A stretch of DNA of 64,000 bases from Candidatus Nitricoxidireducens bremensis. GTDB lineage: Bacteria; Pseudomonadota; Gammaproteobacteria; Burkholderiales; Rhodocyclaceae. Positions 43,327 to 52,319 of the stretch are shown here, piece after piece. The notes beneath the pieces were generated by a model, which was not told the DNA's origin, made no database searches, and was given only the letters and a program-made list of their open reading frames with translations. The position numbers and the translations under genes are program-made. The first letter of the stretch is position 1; each line of letters opens with the position of its first letter. Location: positions 62,001 to 126,000 of the forward strand of contig JAOTRT010000010.1 of the NCBI GenBank assembly GCA_030247725.1, written 5' to 3'.

Positions 43327-45477
43327 TCAGGCGGGAATCGCCCCGCCCGCCGCCAGCAAGGCCGTAAACGCCTCCCGCGGCACCGGCCGGGAAATCAGGT
43401 AGCCCTGGAATTCGTTGCAGCCCTGGTAGCGCAGGAAATCGAACTGAGCCTGGTTCTCCACGCCTTCCGCTACCACGGTCTTGCGCAGGCTCTGGCCCAG
43501 GGTGATGACGGCGCGGGCGATCATCGCCAGTTCCTCCTCGTGCTCGATGCCCGTCACCAGGGAGCGGTCGATCTTGATGACGTCGAGGGGAAAGCGCCGC
43601 AGGTAGGACAGGGACGAGTAGCCGGTGCCGAAGTCGTCCATGGCCAGGGCGACGCCCAGGTCCTTGAAGTCCCGCAGGATGCCGATCACCCGCTCGCCGT
43701 CGCCCATGAAGACGCTCTCGGTGATCTCCAGCTCCACGCGCTCGGGCGCCAGGCCCGCTTCCCGCAGCAGGGCGGAGACGCGGGCGACGATCTCGTCGCC
43801 GAGGAAGAGCTTGGGCGAGAGGTTCACCGCAATGGCGATGGGCTGGGGGGAGGCGGCGTTCCAGTCCCGCGCGGCGGCGAAGGCCTGGCGCAGGATGCTG
43901 TCGGTGAGGGGGACGATGAGCCCCGTCTCCTCGGCGATGGGAATGAAGCGGTCCGGACTGATGGGGCCCAGCTCCGGGTGATGCCAGCGGGCCAGGGCCT
44001 CGACGCCGACGATGCGGCGCTTGTGGTCCACCTTCGGTTGGTAATGCACGTGGAACTCGTCCCGCTCCAGGGCCGTGCGCATGGCCGCCTCCAGGGTGAG
44101 ACGGTCCTCGGCCATGCGGTTGAGCTCCCGCGTGAAGAACTGGAAATTGTTGCGGCCCCGGTCCTTGGCGGCGTACATGGCCACGTCGGCATGCTTGAGC
44201 AGGGTCTCGCCGTCCTCGCCGTCGCCGGGGTAGAGGGCGACGCCGATGCTGGCGCCCACCTGGAACTCGCGTCCCGCCAGCCGCACCGGGCGCCGCGTCT
44301 CGGCGAGCACGCGCTCCAGCAGGGAGATCACGGAATTCACGCGGTAGTGGTCGTTGAGCAGCAGCACGAACTCGTCGCCGCCCAGGCGCGCCACGGTGTC
44401 CGAGTTGCGCAGGCAGCCGCGCAGGCGGCCGGCGACTTCGACGAGCAGTTCGTCGCCGGCGGCATGGCCCAGGCTGTCGTTGATGAACTTGAAGTTGTCC
44501 AGGTCGATGAACACCACGGCCAGGTAGTAGCCGAGGCGCCCGGCCCGCAGGATGGCCTGATCGAGGCGGTCGTTGAGCAGGTTGCGGTTGGGCAGGCCCG
44601 TCAACAGGTCGTAGTTGGCCTGGCGCTCCAGCTGCTCCTGGTAGCTCCGGCGCTCGGAGATGTCCTGCACCGTACCTTCGTAGCAGATGAACTCGCCCTG
44701 GGCATCCCGCACCACATGGGCGTTCTCGGAAATCCAGATGGTGGTACCGTCGCGGCGATAGACCTGGGACTCGAAGTTGCGTACCTCGCCGTGGGTCTCC
44801 ATCAGGTGGCGGAAGTCGTCGCGGCGGCTGGCATCCACATAGAGCCGGCGGCCGATGTCCGAGAGATCGGCGATCAACTCCGCCGGCGCCGCGTAGCCGT
44901 ACATGCGCGCCAGGGAGGGATTGGCGGCCAGATAATGGCCGTCGGCCGTGGTCTGGAAGATGCCTTCCGAGGCGTGCTCGAAGATGTGGCGGTAGCGCAG
45001 TTCGGCATGCTCCAGGGCCTCCTGGGTCAGGTGGCGGTCCGTCACGTCCTCAATGAAGCCCTCGATCACCGGTTCGCCGGCCTCGTCCACCACGGCGACG
45101 CCGCGCTCGTGCACCCATTTGGTCTGACCGTGGGCGGTGACGATGCGGTACTGGAGCGAGAAGCGCCGCCGCGCGTGGATGGCCAGGTCGATCTGCTCGC
45201 GCACCCGGTGGCGATCCTCGGGGTGGGTCAGCTCCTCCCAGGAGGTACAGGCGTTGTCGATGAGCTCGTCAGAGCCGTAGCCCGTCAGCTCCAGGCAGCC
45301 GGTGCTGACGAAGAGCATGGTCCATTGCTCGTCGTGGCGGCAGCGGTAGGCCATGCCGTCCAGGTTGTTCACCAGGGTATCCAGCACCCGCGAGCGGTCC
45401 ACCAGCGAGTCGGTCTGGAGGATCACGGGGTGCGGACGATGGAGGCGTTTGATCATGTCGGCGGATAAATTCAGCAT
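43327..45477 (-). CDS. PAS-PAS-GGDEF-EAL cyclic-di-GMP protein
   Basis: A 716-residue cytoplasmic protein. Two PAS domains (MAYRCRHDEQWTMLFVSTGCLELTGY and FEHASEGIFQTTADGHYLAANPSLARMYGY) each end in a PAC-type segment. A GGDEF domain follows with an intact RLGGDEF active site, then an EAL domain with VEALARW, EITESVF, DDFGTGYSSLSYLRRFPLDVIKID and VVAEGVEN. Both catalytic motifs look competent, so it may make or degrade c-di-GMP, with PAS input choosing. Start chosen at ATG 45477; an upstream extension in frame would reach into the prfC promoter. The RBS is weak. Confidence 0.88.
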   Translation of the reverse strand: MLNLSADMIKRLHRPHPVILQTDSLVDRSRVLDTLVNNLDGMAYRCRHDEQWTMLFVSTGCLELTGYGSDELIDNACTSWEELTHPEDRHRVREQIDLAIHARRRFSLQYRIVTAHGQTKWVHERGVAVVDEAGEPVIEGFIEDVTDRHLTQEALEHAELRYRHIFEHASEGIFQTTADGHYLAANPSLARMYGYAAPAELIADLSDIGRRLYVDASRRDDFRHLMETHGEVRNFESQVYRRDGTTIWISENAHVVRDAQGEFICYEGTVQDISERRSYQEQLERQANYDLLTGLPNRNLLNDRLDQAILRAGRLGYYLAVVFIDLDNFKFINDSLGHAAGDELLVEVAGRLRGCLRNSDTVARLGGDEFVLLLNDHYRVNSVISLLERVLAETRRPVRLAGREFQVGASIGVALYPGDGEDGETLLKHADVAMYAAKDRGRNNFQFFTRELNRMAEDRLTLEAAMRTALERDEFHVHYQPKVDHKRRIVGVEALARWHHPELGPISPDRFIPIAEETGLIVPLTDSILRQAFAAARDWNAASPQPIAIAVNLSPKLFLGDEIVARVSALLREAGLAPERVELEITESVFMGDGERVIGILRDFKDLGVALAMDDFGTGYSSLSYLRRFPLDVIKIDRSLVTGIEHEEELAMIARAVITLGQSLRKTVVAEGVENQAQFDFLRYQGCNEFQGYLISRPVPREAFTALLAAGGAIPA

Positions 45478-45658
45478 GGCATCTCTTAGCAAGGCCCGTA
45501 CCGCCCCCGGAAAAGCCCCCGGCAAGCGCCTTCGGCCCACCATACGCCTCGGCACGGTGCCTGGGCTGGGCCCCATGCACCAATGCGGGGAACACCCGCT
45601 GCCGGCCCGGCCGCCCGGCCCCGTATAATCGCGCCCTTCGCCAAACCGGATCGCCGTC

Positions 45659-47245
45659 GTGTCCCAGCCCGCCACCGCCCTCGAAAAAGAGATCGCCCGC
45701 CGCCGCACCTTCGCCATCATCTCCCACCCGGACGCGGGCAAGACCACCCTCACCGAGAAGCTGCTGTGGTTCGGCGGCGCCATCCAGGTGGCCGGCGAGG
45801 TGCGGGCGCGCAAGGCCAGCCGCCACGCCACCTCCGACTGGATGGAACTGGAAAAGCAGCGCGGCATCTCGGTGACCAGCTCGGTGATGCAGTTCCCCTA
45901 CCGGGACAGCATGATCAACCTGCTGGACACTCCCGGCCACGAGGACTTCTCCGAGGACACCTACCGCACCCTGACGGCCGTGGACTCGGCGGTGATGGTC
46001 ATCGACTCGGTGAATGGCGTCGAGGCCCAGACCATCAAGCTGCTCAACGTCTGCCGCCTGCGCGCCACGCCCATCCTCACCTTCATCAACAAGCTGGACC
46101 GGGAAGGCCGCGCCCCCATCGAACTGCTCGACGAGATCGAGGACGTGCTGAAGATCCAGTGCGCCCCCGTCACCTGGCCCATCGGCATGGGCAAGGGCTT
46201 CCGCGGCGTGTACCACCTCTACGACGACAGCATCGCCTTCTTCAATCCCCAGGCCGAGAAAGGCACCTCGGAGATCATCAACGGCCTCGACAACCCGCGC
46301 CTGGACGAGCTGATCGGCAGCCAGGCCGCCGAACTGCGCGACGAGATCGAACTGGTGCGCGGCGCCTCCCACGCCTTCGACCGGGACGAGTACCTGGCCG
46401 GCCGGCAGTCGCCGGTGTTCTTCGGTTCCGCCATCAACAACTTCGGCGTCCAGTCCCTGCTCGACGCCGTGGTGGACCTCTCGCCGGCGCCCTTGCACCG
46501 CACCGCCGCCACGCGCCAGGTGGAACCCGACGAGCCAAAGTTCTCCGGCTTCGTCTTCAAGATCCAGGCCAACATGGACCCCAAGCACCGGGACCGCATC
46601 GCCTTCGTGCGCGTCTGCTCGGGCCGCTTCGAGCGCGGCATCAAGCTGAAGCAGCTGTCCACAGGCAAGACCCTGGCGGTGAACAACGCCATCACCTTCA
46701 TGGCCCAGGACCGCAACACCACGGACGAGGCCTATCCGGGCGACATCATCGGCATCCCCAACCACGGCACCGTGGTGCTGGGCGACACCTTCACCGAGGG
46801 CGAGGACCTCAAGTTCACGGGCATCCCCTGCTTCGCACCGGAACACTTCCGCCGCGCCCAGATCAAGAACCCCATGAAGATGAAAGCCCTGCAGAAGGGC
46901 CTGCAGCAGCTCGCCGAGGAAGGCGCCACCCAGCTCTTCAAGCCGCTGGCCTCCAACGACCTGATCCTGGGCGCCGTCGGCACCCTGCAGTTCGACGTGG
47001 TTGCCCACCGGCTGGAGTTCGAATACGGCGTCGACTGCGTCTTCGAGCCCTACCCGGTCGCCACGGCCCGCTGGCTGCGGGGCGACGACGCCGACATCAA
47101 GGCCCTGGCCGACAAGGCCGGCGTGAACCTGGCCCTGGACGGCGCCGGCGACTACGTCTACCTGGCGCCCAACCGGGTGAACCTGCAGATGGCCCAGGAA
47201 CGCCACCCCAACATCCGCTTCCTGGAAACGCGCGAGATCCACTGA
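45659..47245 (+). CDS. prfC: Peptide chain release factor 3
   Basis: A 528-residue translational GTPase with a GTG start: G1 [16 protein letters not shown]3 [17 protein letters not shown]4 [18 protein letters not shown], and the RF3-specific [27 protein letters not shown]. The C-terminal domains are complete (ending RFLETREIH). It recycles RF1/RF2 from the ribosome. The gene is monocistronic, divergent from the GGDEF/EAL gene. The 204 bases after it (47246-47449) hold only G+C-rich sequence in which I see no gene. Confidence 0.96.
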   Translation: MSQPATALEKEIARRRTFAIISHPDAGKTTLTEKLLWFGGAIQVAGEVRARKASRHATSDWMELEKQRGISVTSSVMQFPYRDSMINLLDTPGHEDFSEDTYRTLTAVDSAVMVIDSVNGVEAQTIKLLNVCRLRATPILTFINKLDREGRAPIELLDEIEDVLKIQCAPVTWPIGMGKGFRGVYHLYDDSIAFFNPQAEKGTSEIINGLDNPRLDELIGSQAAELRDEIELVRGASHAFDRDEYLAGRQSPVFFGSAINNFGVQSLLDAVVDLSPAPLHRTAATRQVEPDEPKFSGFVFKIQANMDPKHRDRIAFVRVCSGRFERGIKLKQLSTGKTLAVNNAITFMAQDRNTTDEAYPGDIIGIPNHGTVVLGDTFTEGEDLKFTGIPCFAPEHFRRAQIKNPMKMKALQKGLQQLAEEGATQLFKPLASNDLILGAVGTLQFDVVAHRLEFEYGVDCVFEPYPVATARWLRGDDADIKALADKAGVNLALDGAGDYVYLAPNRVNLQMAQERHPNIRFLETREIH

Positions 47246-47449
47246 TTTCCCCACCGGGCGGCCCCTCCGGTCGCCCCGGCTTCCCGCCGCGGGGCGGCGC
47301 CGTGCCGCCACGCCACGCTGCCGGACCGCCCCTCCCCCAATCCCTCCTTGCCAAAACAGCGGCGGCATCATTAAATGCCATTGCCGTACCCTTTTGTCCT
47401 ACGTCGGCAACCGGGACGACATCGCCCAGACCACACAAGGAGAAAAGCC

Positions 47450-48010
47450 ATGCGTACCCTCATCGCGGGATTGTCCGTCCTCGCCCTTTCCGGTTGCGCC
47501 TCCTACTTCTCGGCACGACCGCCGGTCATCGAAGACAAGGTCGGCCTGTCCGGACGGGAGACGGTCGGCACCCTGGCGACGGCAGCGGACTACCGCGTCA
47601 TCTATGTGAAGCTGGACCCGGACGCCAAGCTCTGCGCCGAGGCCCCGGCGGATGCGGGCGCCCAGTTCAGCCAGACCTTTGCCGCCGCCCTGTCGGCTGC
47701 CGGCGCCCAGCCCCTCGGCGTCGAGGCCAAGGCCGGGCTGGCGGTGGCGATGAAGCAGCTCTTCAAGCGTTCCCAGGGCGTGCAGCTCTATCGGGACGGG
47801 GCCTTCGCCCTTTGCAACCTGTACCTCAACGGCGGCATGAGCCAGTCCCAGTATTTCACCGAGCTGCAGGAACTGCGCAAGACGGCCGCCAGCCTGATCG
47901 CGAAGGAAATCCCCTATCTCGAAAAGATCACCATCGATCCCATCGCCGTCCCGGTCGCACCGACGACCCCGGACTTGAAGATGGATGCCGGCGCCGCAGG
48001 GAAGAAATGA
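47450..48010 (+). CDS. Lipoprotein of unknown function
   Basis: A 186-residue lipoprotein: signal sequence MRTLIAGLSVLALSGCASYF with lipobox LSGC (cysteine at 16). The mature part includes DYRVIYVKLDPDAKLCAEAPADAGAQFSQTF and GVQLYRDGAFALCNLYLNGGMSQSQYFTELQELRKTAASLI, the latter resembling proteins found beside colicin-like or type VI-associated lipoproteins, but I cannot name a family. ACAAGGAGAAAAGCC precedes the ATG. An outer-membrane location is likely, since residue +2 is Ala. It is followed by a hemerythrin gene 119 bases later. Confidence 0.75.
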   Translation: MRTLIAGLSVLALSGCASYFSARPPVIEDKVGLSGRETVGTLATAADYRVIYVKLDPDAKLCAEAPADAGAQFSQTFAAALSAAGAQPLGVEAKAGLAVAMKQLFKRSQGVQLYRDGAFALCNLYLNGGMSQSQYFTELQELRKTAASLIAKEIPYLEKITIDPIAVPVAPTTPDLKMDAGAAGKK

Positions 48011-48129
48011 CCAACCCCGTCGTCGCAACCGCAGGACCGCCTGCCGGGCCGCCGTAGGGCTTGCCAGCGGGCGGAGCGCACAATCGCCGCGCGCCAAGCC
48101 CTGCATGACTTCGACTCAGGAGAACTCCG

Positions 48130-48591
48130 ATGTCGCAAGTGCCCGAACACCTCAGGACCGGCCTGCCCCTCGTGGATCACGAGCACCAGGCCTTGCTGGA
48201 CCTGCTGCAGCGGACGCGGGCCGTGTGTCCGGACCGCGCCGCCCGGGATTGCCATGCCTGCCCCGCCGAGCGTTCGCGCCATTGCTTTGCGGCCTTCGAG
48301 CGGGTGCTCAACGAGAGCATCAACTACATGCTCGGGCATTTCGCCCACGAGGAACGGCTGATGGACCAGGGCGTACCGAAGGCCCACGTCGCCGCACACC
48401 AGGCGGCCCATGCAGAGATCGCCAATGCGGTGCTGCGCACGACCACCTATCTCGACAACGACAACACGGCGGCCACCTCGCGCCAGTTGGCCCAGGTCTT
48501 CGAGGACTGGCTGTTCCGCCACATCGAGGAACACGACCTGGAACTGGCGCGACACCTCCACGACAAAGCCGGCCCCGGGACCGGGACGTAG
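48130..48591 (+). CDS. Bacteriohemerythrin-like protein with a cysteine-rich insertion
   Basis: A 153-residue hemerythrin-fold protein. The di-iron ligands can be placed: His17 or His19 (VDHEHQ), His70 and Glu74 (HFAHEE), His90 and His94 (HQAAH), His131 and Asp136 (HIEEHD). Between the first and second helices is an insertion with four cysteines, Cys33, Cys41, Cys44 and Cys52 (CPDRAARDCHACPAERSRHC), able to bind zinc or an iron-sulfur cluster, or form disulfides. Such proteins bind oxygen or nitric oxide. The gene is convergent with the sensor kinase gene of the formate dehydrogenase regulator. Confidence 0.85.
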   Translation: MSQVPEHLRTGLPLVDHEHQALLDLLQRTRAVCPDRAARDCHACPAERSRHCFAAFERVLNESINYMLGHFAHEERLMDQGVPKAHVAAHQAAHAEIANAVLRTTTYLDNDNTAATSRQLAQVFEDWLFRHIEEHDLELARHLHDKAGPGTGT

Positions 48592-48594
48592 GTC

Positions 48595-50643
48595 CTATGC
48601 CGCCGCCGGCTCCGCCGGAATCCAGACCGTGAAGGCGGCGCCGCGCCCCGGCTCGCTGGCGACGGCGATGCGCCCGCCGTAGCGCGCCACCAGCGTGTAG
48701 CTGATGGAGAGGCCGAGGCCCGTGCCCTGCTCCGTCTTCGTCGTGAAGAAGGCATCGAAGATGCGGTCCAGGTGTTCCGGCGGAATGCCCTTGCCGGTGT
48801 CGGTCACCTCGACGGCGACGCCCGCCACGCCGGCCTCGTCCTGGTCGCGGGTGCGCAGCGTGAGGGTGCCGCCCTCGGGCATGGCGTGGATGGCATTCAC
48901 CATCAGGTTGATGAGCACCTGCTGCAGTTCGTTGCGATTGAGGGTCACGCAGCGGCTGGCGGCATCTTCCCGGACCACCGCGACGCGGGCGCGGCCGAGC
49001 AGGTGGCGCACCAGCACCAGGCAGTCAGCCACCACGTCGGCCGGCACTACGCTCTCCATGTAGCCGGCGAATTCGGTGGGCCGGGCGAACTGCAGCAGCT
49101 TGGTGACGATGGTGTTGATGCGCCCGACCTGCTGGTCGATGAGGGCCAGCTCGTCCTTGACGGCAAGGGCCTGGGGGCCGAGGACTTCCCGCGCCAGGTC
49201 CAGGTTGCCCTGGATCACGGCCACCGGGTTGTTGATCTCGTGGGCGACGCCGGCGGTGATCTCGCCGATGGCGGCGAGCTTCTCCGACATGGCGAGCTGC
49301 TTCTGGGCGGCGCGCAGCAGGCGGTTGGCCTCCTCCAGGTCGTGGGTACGCGCCGCCACCTTGCGGTCCAGCTCGTCGGCCCAGGCCTGCAACTGGCGGT
49401 TGCGGTCCTGCAGCTGGTCGAGCAGTTCGTCGAAGTGGCGCGCCAGGCGGCCGATCTCGTCCCGGCCGGAAACGCCGGTGCGGGCGTCCAGGTCGCCGGC
49501 CTGGACGGCGCTCATGGTGTCGTTCATGCGCTCCAGGGGCCGGAAGATGCTGCGCGCCCAGCGCAGGAACAGGGGCGTCGCCAGCAGGGCGACGAGGGCG
49601 AACAGGGCGACGATGGCCAGCACCGCGTTGCGCCGCGTCTCGGCGAAGGGCTTCTCCAGGAAGCCGACGTAGAGCATGCCGACGCGGCGGCCGAAGCTGT
49701 CGCTCACCGGTTCGTAGGCCGAGATGTACCAGTTGTTCACCACGAAGGCGCGGTCCAGCCAGGTGCGGCCGTCGCCCAGCACCCGGTCGCGCACGGCCTG
49801 GGAGACGCGGGTGCCCAGGGCGCGGGCGTCGCCGAACAGGCGCACGTTGGTGGCGATGCGCACGTCTTCGAGGAACAGGGTGGCGGTGCCGTAGCTGCCC
49901 TCGGGCAGGGAGCCCTCCGTGTAGACCAGGTCGTTGATGTTGTCCACGAAGGCCAGGTTCTGGTTCAGCAGGGTACCGCCCACCAGCGCCCCGGCCGGAC
50001 GCCCGCGGGCGTCGACGATGGGGGCGGCGGCATGGATCACCATGCCGCGGGTCTCCGCCGTGGCCCTGGTCGGCGCGGCGTTGGGCGTGACGACGAGTTC
50101 GAGGCGGGCCTGCTTCGCCAGGGCCGCACCGATGCGTTCCAGTTCGGTATCGCGGAAGATGTCGATGCCGGTGCGGGCGCGGCCGTCCAGGGCCTCGCGT
50201 ACCACGGGCCAGCGGTCGGCGTCGTCGCCGAGCAGGGCGGCGCTGGAAGCGGCGACGACACGGCCGCGGCCGTCGACCCAACTGAGGAAATCGAGGCCCA
50301 GCTCGTCGCGGCGGGCGGCCAGCATGTCGTTCAGGGCCGCCGGTCCCTCGCGTCCGGCCCGCTCCAGGGCGCGGGCGAAGGCGGCGGACTCGCCGACGCG
50401 CCCCACGTCGGCGCCGACCCGGTCGATGACGCGATGGAAATACTGGCGCGCCGTCACCAGGTCGCTGCCGACGCGGGAAATAAGCAGGCGGTCGAACTGG
50501 GCGCCGCCCCACCAGAGGGTCAGCACCAGCACCGCCGGCAGCACCACGACCATGGGCAGCAAGGCCATCAGCAGCAGGCGCAGCCGCACGGGTATCGGCG
50601 GCAGGCCGCGGCTGCGCGCGTCCGTGTCCTGGGCGTCGCTCAC
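48595..50643 (-). CDS. Sensor histidine kinase with periplasmic Cache domain
   Basis: A 682-residue membrane kinase. First helix LLLMALLPMVVVLPAVLVLTLWW, then a periplasmic sensor of about 270 residues resembling a Cache domain (ending NNWYISAYEPVSDSFGRRVGMLYVGF). Second helix AVLAIVALFALVALLATPLFL, HAMP (RPLERMNDTMSAVQAGDLDARTG) and a coiled coil follow. The HisKA is of NtrB/DctB style (GVAHEINNPVAVIQGN), with an ATPase domain (NELQQVLINLMVNAIHAM, DTGKGIP, GTGLGLSIS). It lies 40 bases downstream of the NtrC-type regulator gene, so the two form an operon divergent from fdnG. The ligand is unknown; formate or another small carboxylate would fit context. Confidence 0.88.
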   Translation of the reverse strand: MSDAQDTDARSRGLPPIPVRLRLLLMALLPMVVVLPAVLVLTLWWGGAQFDRLLISRVGSDLVTARQYFHRVIDRVGADVGRVGESAAFARALERAGREGPAALNDMLAARRDELGLDFLSWVDGRGRVVAASSAALLGDDADRWPVVREALDGRARTGIDIFRDTELERIGAALAKQARLELVVTPNAAPTRATAETRGMVIHAAAPIVDARGRPAGALVGGTLLNQNLAFVDNINDLVYTEGSLPEGSYGTATLFLEDVRIATNVRLFGDARALGTRVSQAVRDRVLGDGRTWLDRAFVVNNWYISAYEPVSDSFGRRVGMLYVGFLEKPFAETRRNAVLAIVALFALVALLATPLFLRWARSIFRPLERMNDTMSAVQAGDLDARTGVSGRDEIGRLARHFDELLDQLQDRNRQLQAWADELDRKVAARTHDLEEANRLLRAAQKQLAMSEKLAAIGEITAGVAHEINNPVAVIQGNLDLAREVLGPQALAVKDELALIDQQVGRINTIVTKLLQFARPTEFAGYMESVVPADVVADCLVLVRHLLGRARVAVVREDAASRCVTLNRNELQQVLINLMVNAIHAMPEGGTLTLRTRDQDEAGVAGVAVEVTDTGKGIPPEHLDRIFDAFFTTKTEQGTGLGLSISYTLVARYGGRIAVASEPGRGAAFTVWIPAEPAAA

Positions 50644-50683
50644 GGGGCTTCGGCCACGGCAGCGCTACGGTACCGGGCGGAGT

Positions 50684-52072
50684 TCACGCGCCCCACTCGG
50701 CGCACTTGCGGTCCAGGGTCTTGCGCGAGACGCCGAGGCGGCGCGCGGCCTCGGCCTTGTTGTGGCCGCAGGCAGACAGGGTGCGCAGGATGTGGCGTTT
50801 CTCGATCTCTTCGAGGGGCAGGTCGGCCTCGGCGGGCTCGGCAGTCCTGTCGTCCGCCATGCAGCCGGCCGGGAAGGTGCCGAGGATGAGGAAGCGCTCG
50901 ACCACGTTGCGCAGCTCGCGGGCGTTGCCGGGCCAGGCGTAGGCCCCCATGCGCTCCAGGGCCGCCGGCTCGATGTCCGCCGACGCCATGTTGAGCTGGG
51001 CGGCCACCAGGCGCAGGAAGTGCCGGGCCAGGGGCTCGATGTCCTCGCGGCGCTCCCGCAGCGGCGGGATGTGCAGGTTCATGACGTTGAGACGGTAGTA
51101 GAGGTCCTGGCGGAAGCGGCCGACGGCCACCTCCTGGGCCAGATCCCGGTTGGTGGCGGCGAGGATGCGCACGTCCACGGGAATCTCCCGCTCGGCGCCG
51201 ACGGGGCGGATCTTCTTGTCCTCGATGACCCGCAGCAGCTTGGTCTGCAGGGCCGGCGGCAGTTCGCCCACCTCGTCGAGGAACAGGGTGCCGCCCTGGG
51301 CGTAGAAGAAGAGCCCCTCCCGCGACGAGGCGGCGCCGGAGAAGGCGCCCTTCAGGTGGCCGAAGAGTTCGCTCTCCATGAGCTCGGGGGCGATGGCGCC
51401 GCAGTTCACGGGCACGAAGGGGCTGGCCGCCCGCGGCGAGAGATTGTGCAGGGCCCGGGCCGTGACTTCCTTGCCGGTGCCGGATTCGCCCGTGATGAGC
51501 ACCGTCGTCGGCAGGGGCGCCAGGCGCTGCACCACGGCGCGGATGTTGCGGATGGCAGAGGAGTCCCCCACCAGGCCGTCGCCCTCGAATTCGGGCGCGC
51601 CGCAACTGGTGAGCTCCCGGCGCAGGACGAAGTTCTCGCGCTGGAGCCGGGCCCGGTCGAAGCAGCGGCCGATGGCGTTGAGGATCTGGTTGATGCGGAA
51701 GGGCTTGAGGATGAAGTCGGCGGCGCCGGCGCGCAAGGCCTGGATCGCCATTTCCAGGTCGGCGAAGGCGGTGATGAGGATCACCTCGCTGTGAAGGCCC
51801 GCCTCCCGCATGTGCTGGAGCCAGGCCAGGCCCGTGGTGCCTGGCATCATGTTGTCGAGGACGATGAGGTCGAAGTGGCGCGCGTCGATAAGCCGGGCGG
51901 CCTCCTCGATGTTGGCCGCCGCCTCCACATGGCCGCAGCGGGAACTCAGGGCCCGGGTGAGAAAGCTGCGCATGCCCGGTTCGTCGTCCACGACCAGGGC
52001 CGAGTACTGGTGCCAGGGCCCGAAGGCTTCTTCGAGTTCGGCGGGGGAATCGACGGCGGGTGCAGGGGTCAT
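50684..52072 (-). CDS. NtrC-family sigma-54-dependent response regulator
   Basis: A 462-residue regulator. The receiver domain has phosphoacceptor Asp73 ([10 protein letters not shown]) and Lys at ILKPF. The AAA+ domain has Walker A GESGTGKE (195-202), the sigma-54 contact loop GAFSGA (242-247, serine replacing the usual threonine of GAFTGA), and Walker [14 protein letters not shown]. The C-terminal Fis-type helix-turn-helix is [19 protein letters not shown]. Start chosen at ATG 52072; the frame remains open to 52501 but that region is promoter DNA. It is divergent from fdnG, whose promoter is a sigma-54 site, making it the obvious activator. Confidence 0.9.
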   Translation of the reverse strand: MTPAPAVDSPAELEEAFGPWHQYSALVVDDEPGMRSFLTRALSSRCGHVEAAANIEEAARLIDARHFDLIVLDNMMPGTTGLAWLQHMREAGLHSEVILITAFADLEMAIQALRAGAADFILKPFRINQILNAIGRCFDRARLQRENFVLRRELTSCGAPEFEGDGLVGDSSAIRNIRAVVQRLAPLPTTVLITGESGTGKEVTARALHNLSPRAASPFVPVNCGAIAPELMESELFGHLKGAFSGAASSREGLFFYAQGGTLFLDEVGELPPALQTKLLRVIEDKKIRPVGAEREIPVDVRILAATNRDLAQEVAVGRFRQDLYYRLNVMNLHIPPLRERREDIEPLARHFLRLVAAQLNMASADIEPAALERMGAYAWPGNARELRNVVERFLILGTFPAGCMADDRTAEPAEADLPLEEIEKRHILRTLSACGHNKAEAARRLGVSRKTLDRKCAEWGA

Positions 52073-52116
52073 GGCGGGACGGAGCAGGAAGCCTGGGTGA
52101 ACCATTGTGGTGGCCC

Positions 52117-52176
52117 ATGGGACATTTTGTCCACTCGCAGCGCAGCAAACCTTGATTCCATGGGTAATTCTGTCCA
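52117..52176. promoter_or_regulatory. Tandem upstream activator sites in the fdnG promoter region
   Basis: Two related 17-base elements on the plus strand: ATGGGACATTTTGTCCA (52117-52133), containing the perfect dyad GGACA-TTT-TGTCC, and ATGGGTAATTCTGTCCA (52160-52176), matching at 13 of 17 positions. Their starts are 43 bases apart, about four helical turns. They lie about 55-115 bases upstream of the -24 element, where enhancer-binding proteins bind. The first also sits directly upstream of the regulator gene, allowing autoregulation. Confidence 0.6.
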
Positions 52177-52229
52177 GGCTCGCGAGGTCAATAAAACTTA
52201 CTCCATTGAAAATAAAAGACTTTAAATCC

Positions 52230-52245
52230 TGGCACCGCTCTTGCA
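52230..52245 (+). promoter_or_regulatory. Sigma-54 (-24/-12) promoter of the fdnGHI operon
   Basis: TGGCACCGCTCTTGCA matches the sigma-54 consensus TGGCAC-N5-TTGCA at every defined position. Predicted transcription start is near 52256, about 64 bases before the fdnG ATG. Confidence 0.88.
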
Positions 52246-52319
52246 CTAGTCCAAACGATGGCCCCATGGGGATGGGGACATCTTGGCAATGCAACCAGAA
52301 ACAGGAGGAGGTTCCTGAA

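Noticed and set aside
52107..52319. N-terminal extension of fdnG in frame from 52107
   Set aside because: It would place the Tat signal at residue 72 and translate across the sigma-54 promoter and leader. The ATG at 52320 has a strong RBS and the Tat signal at once.
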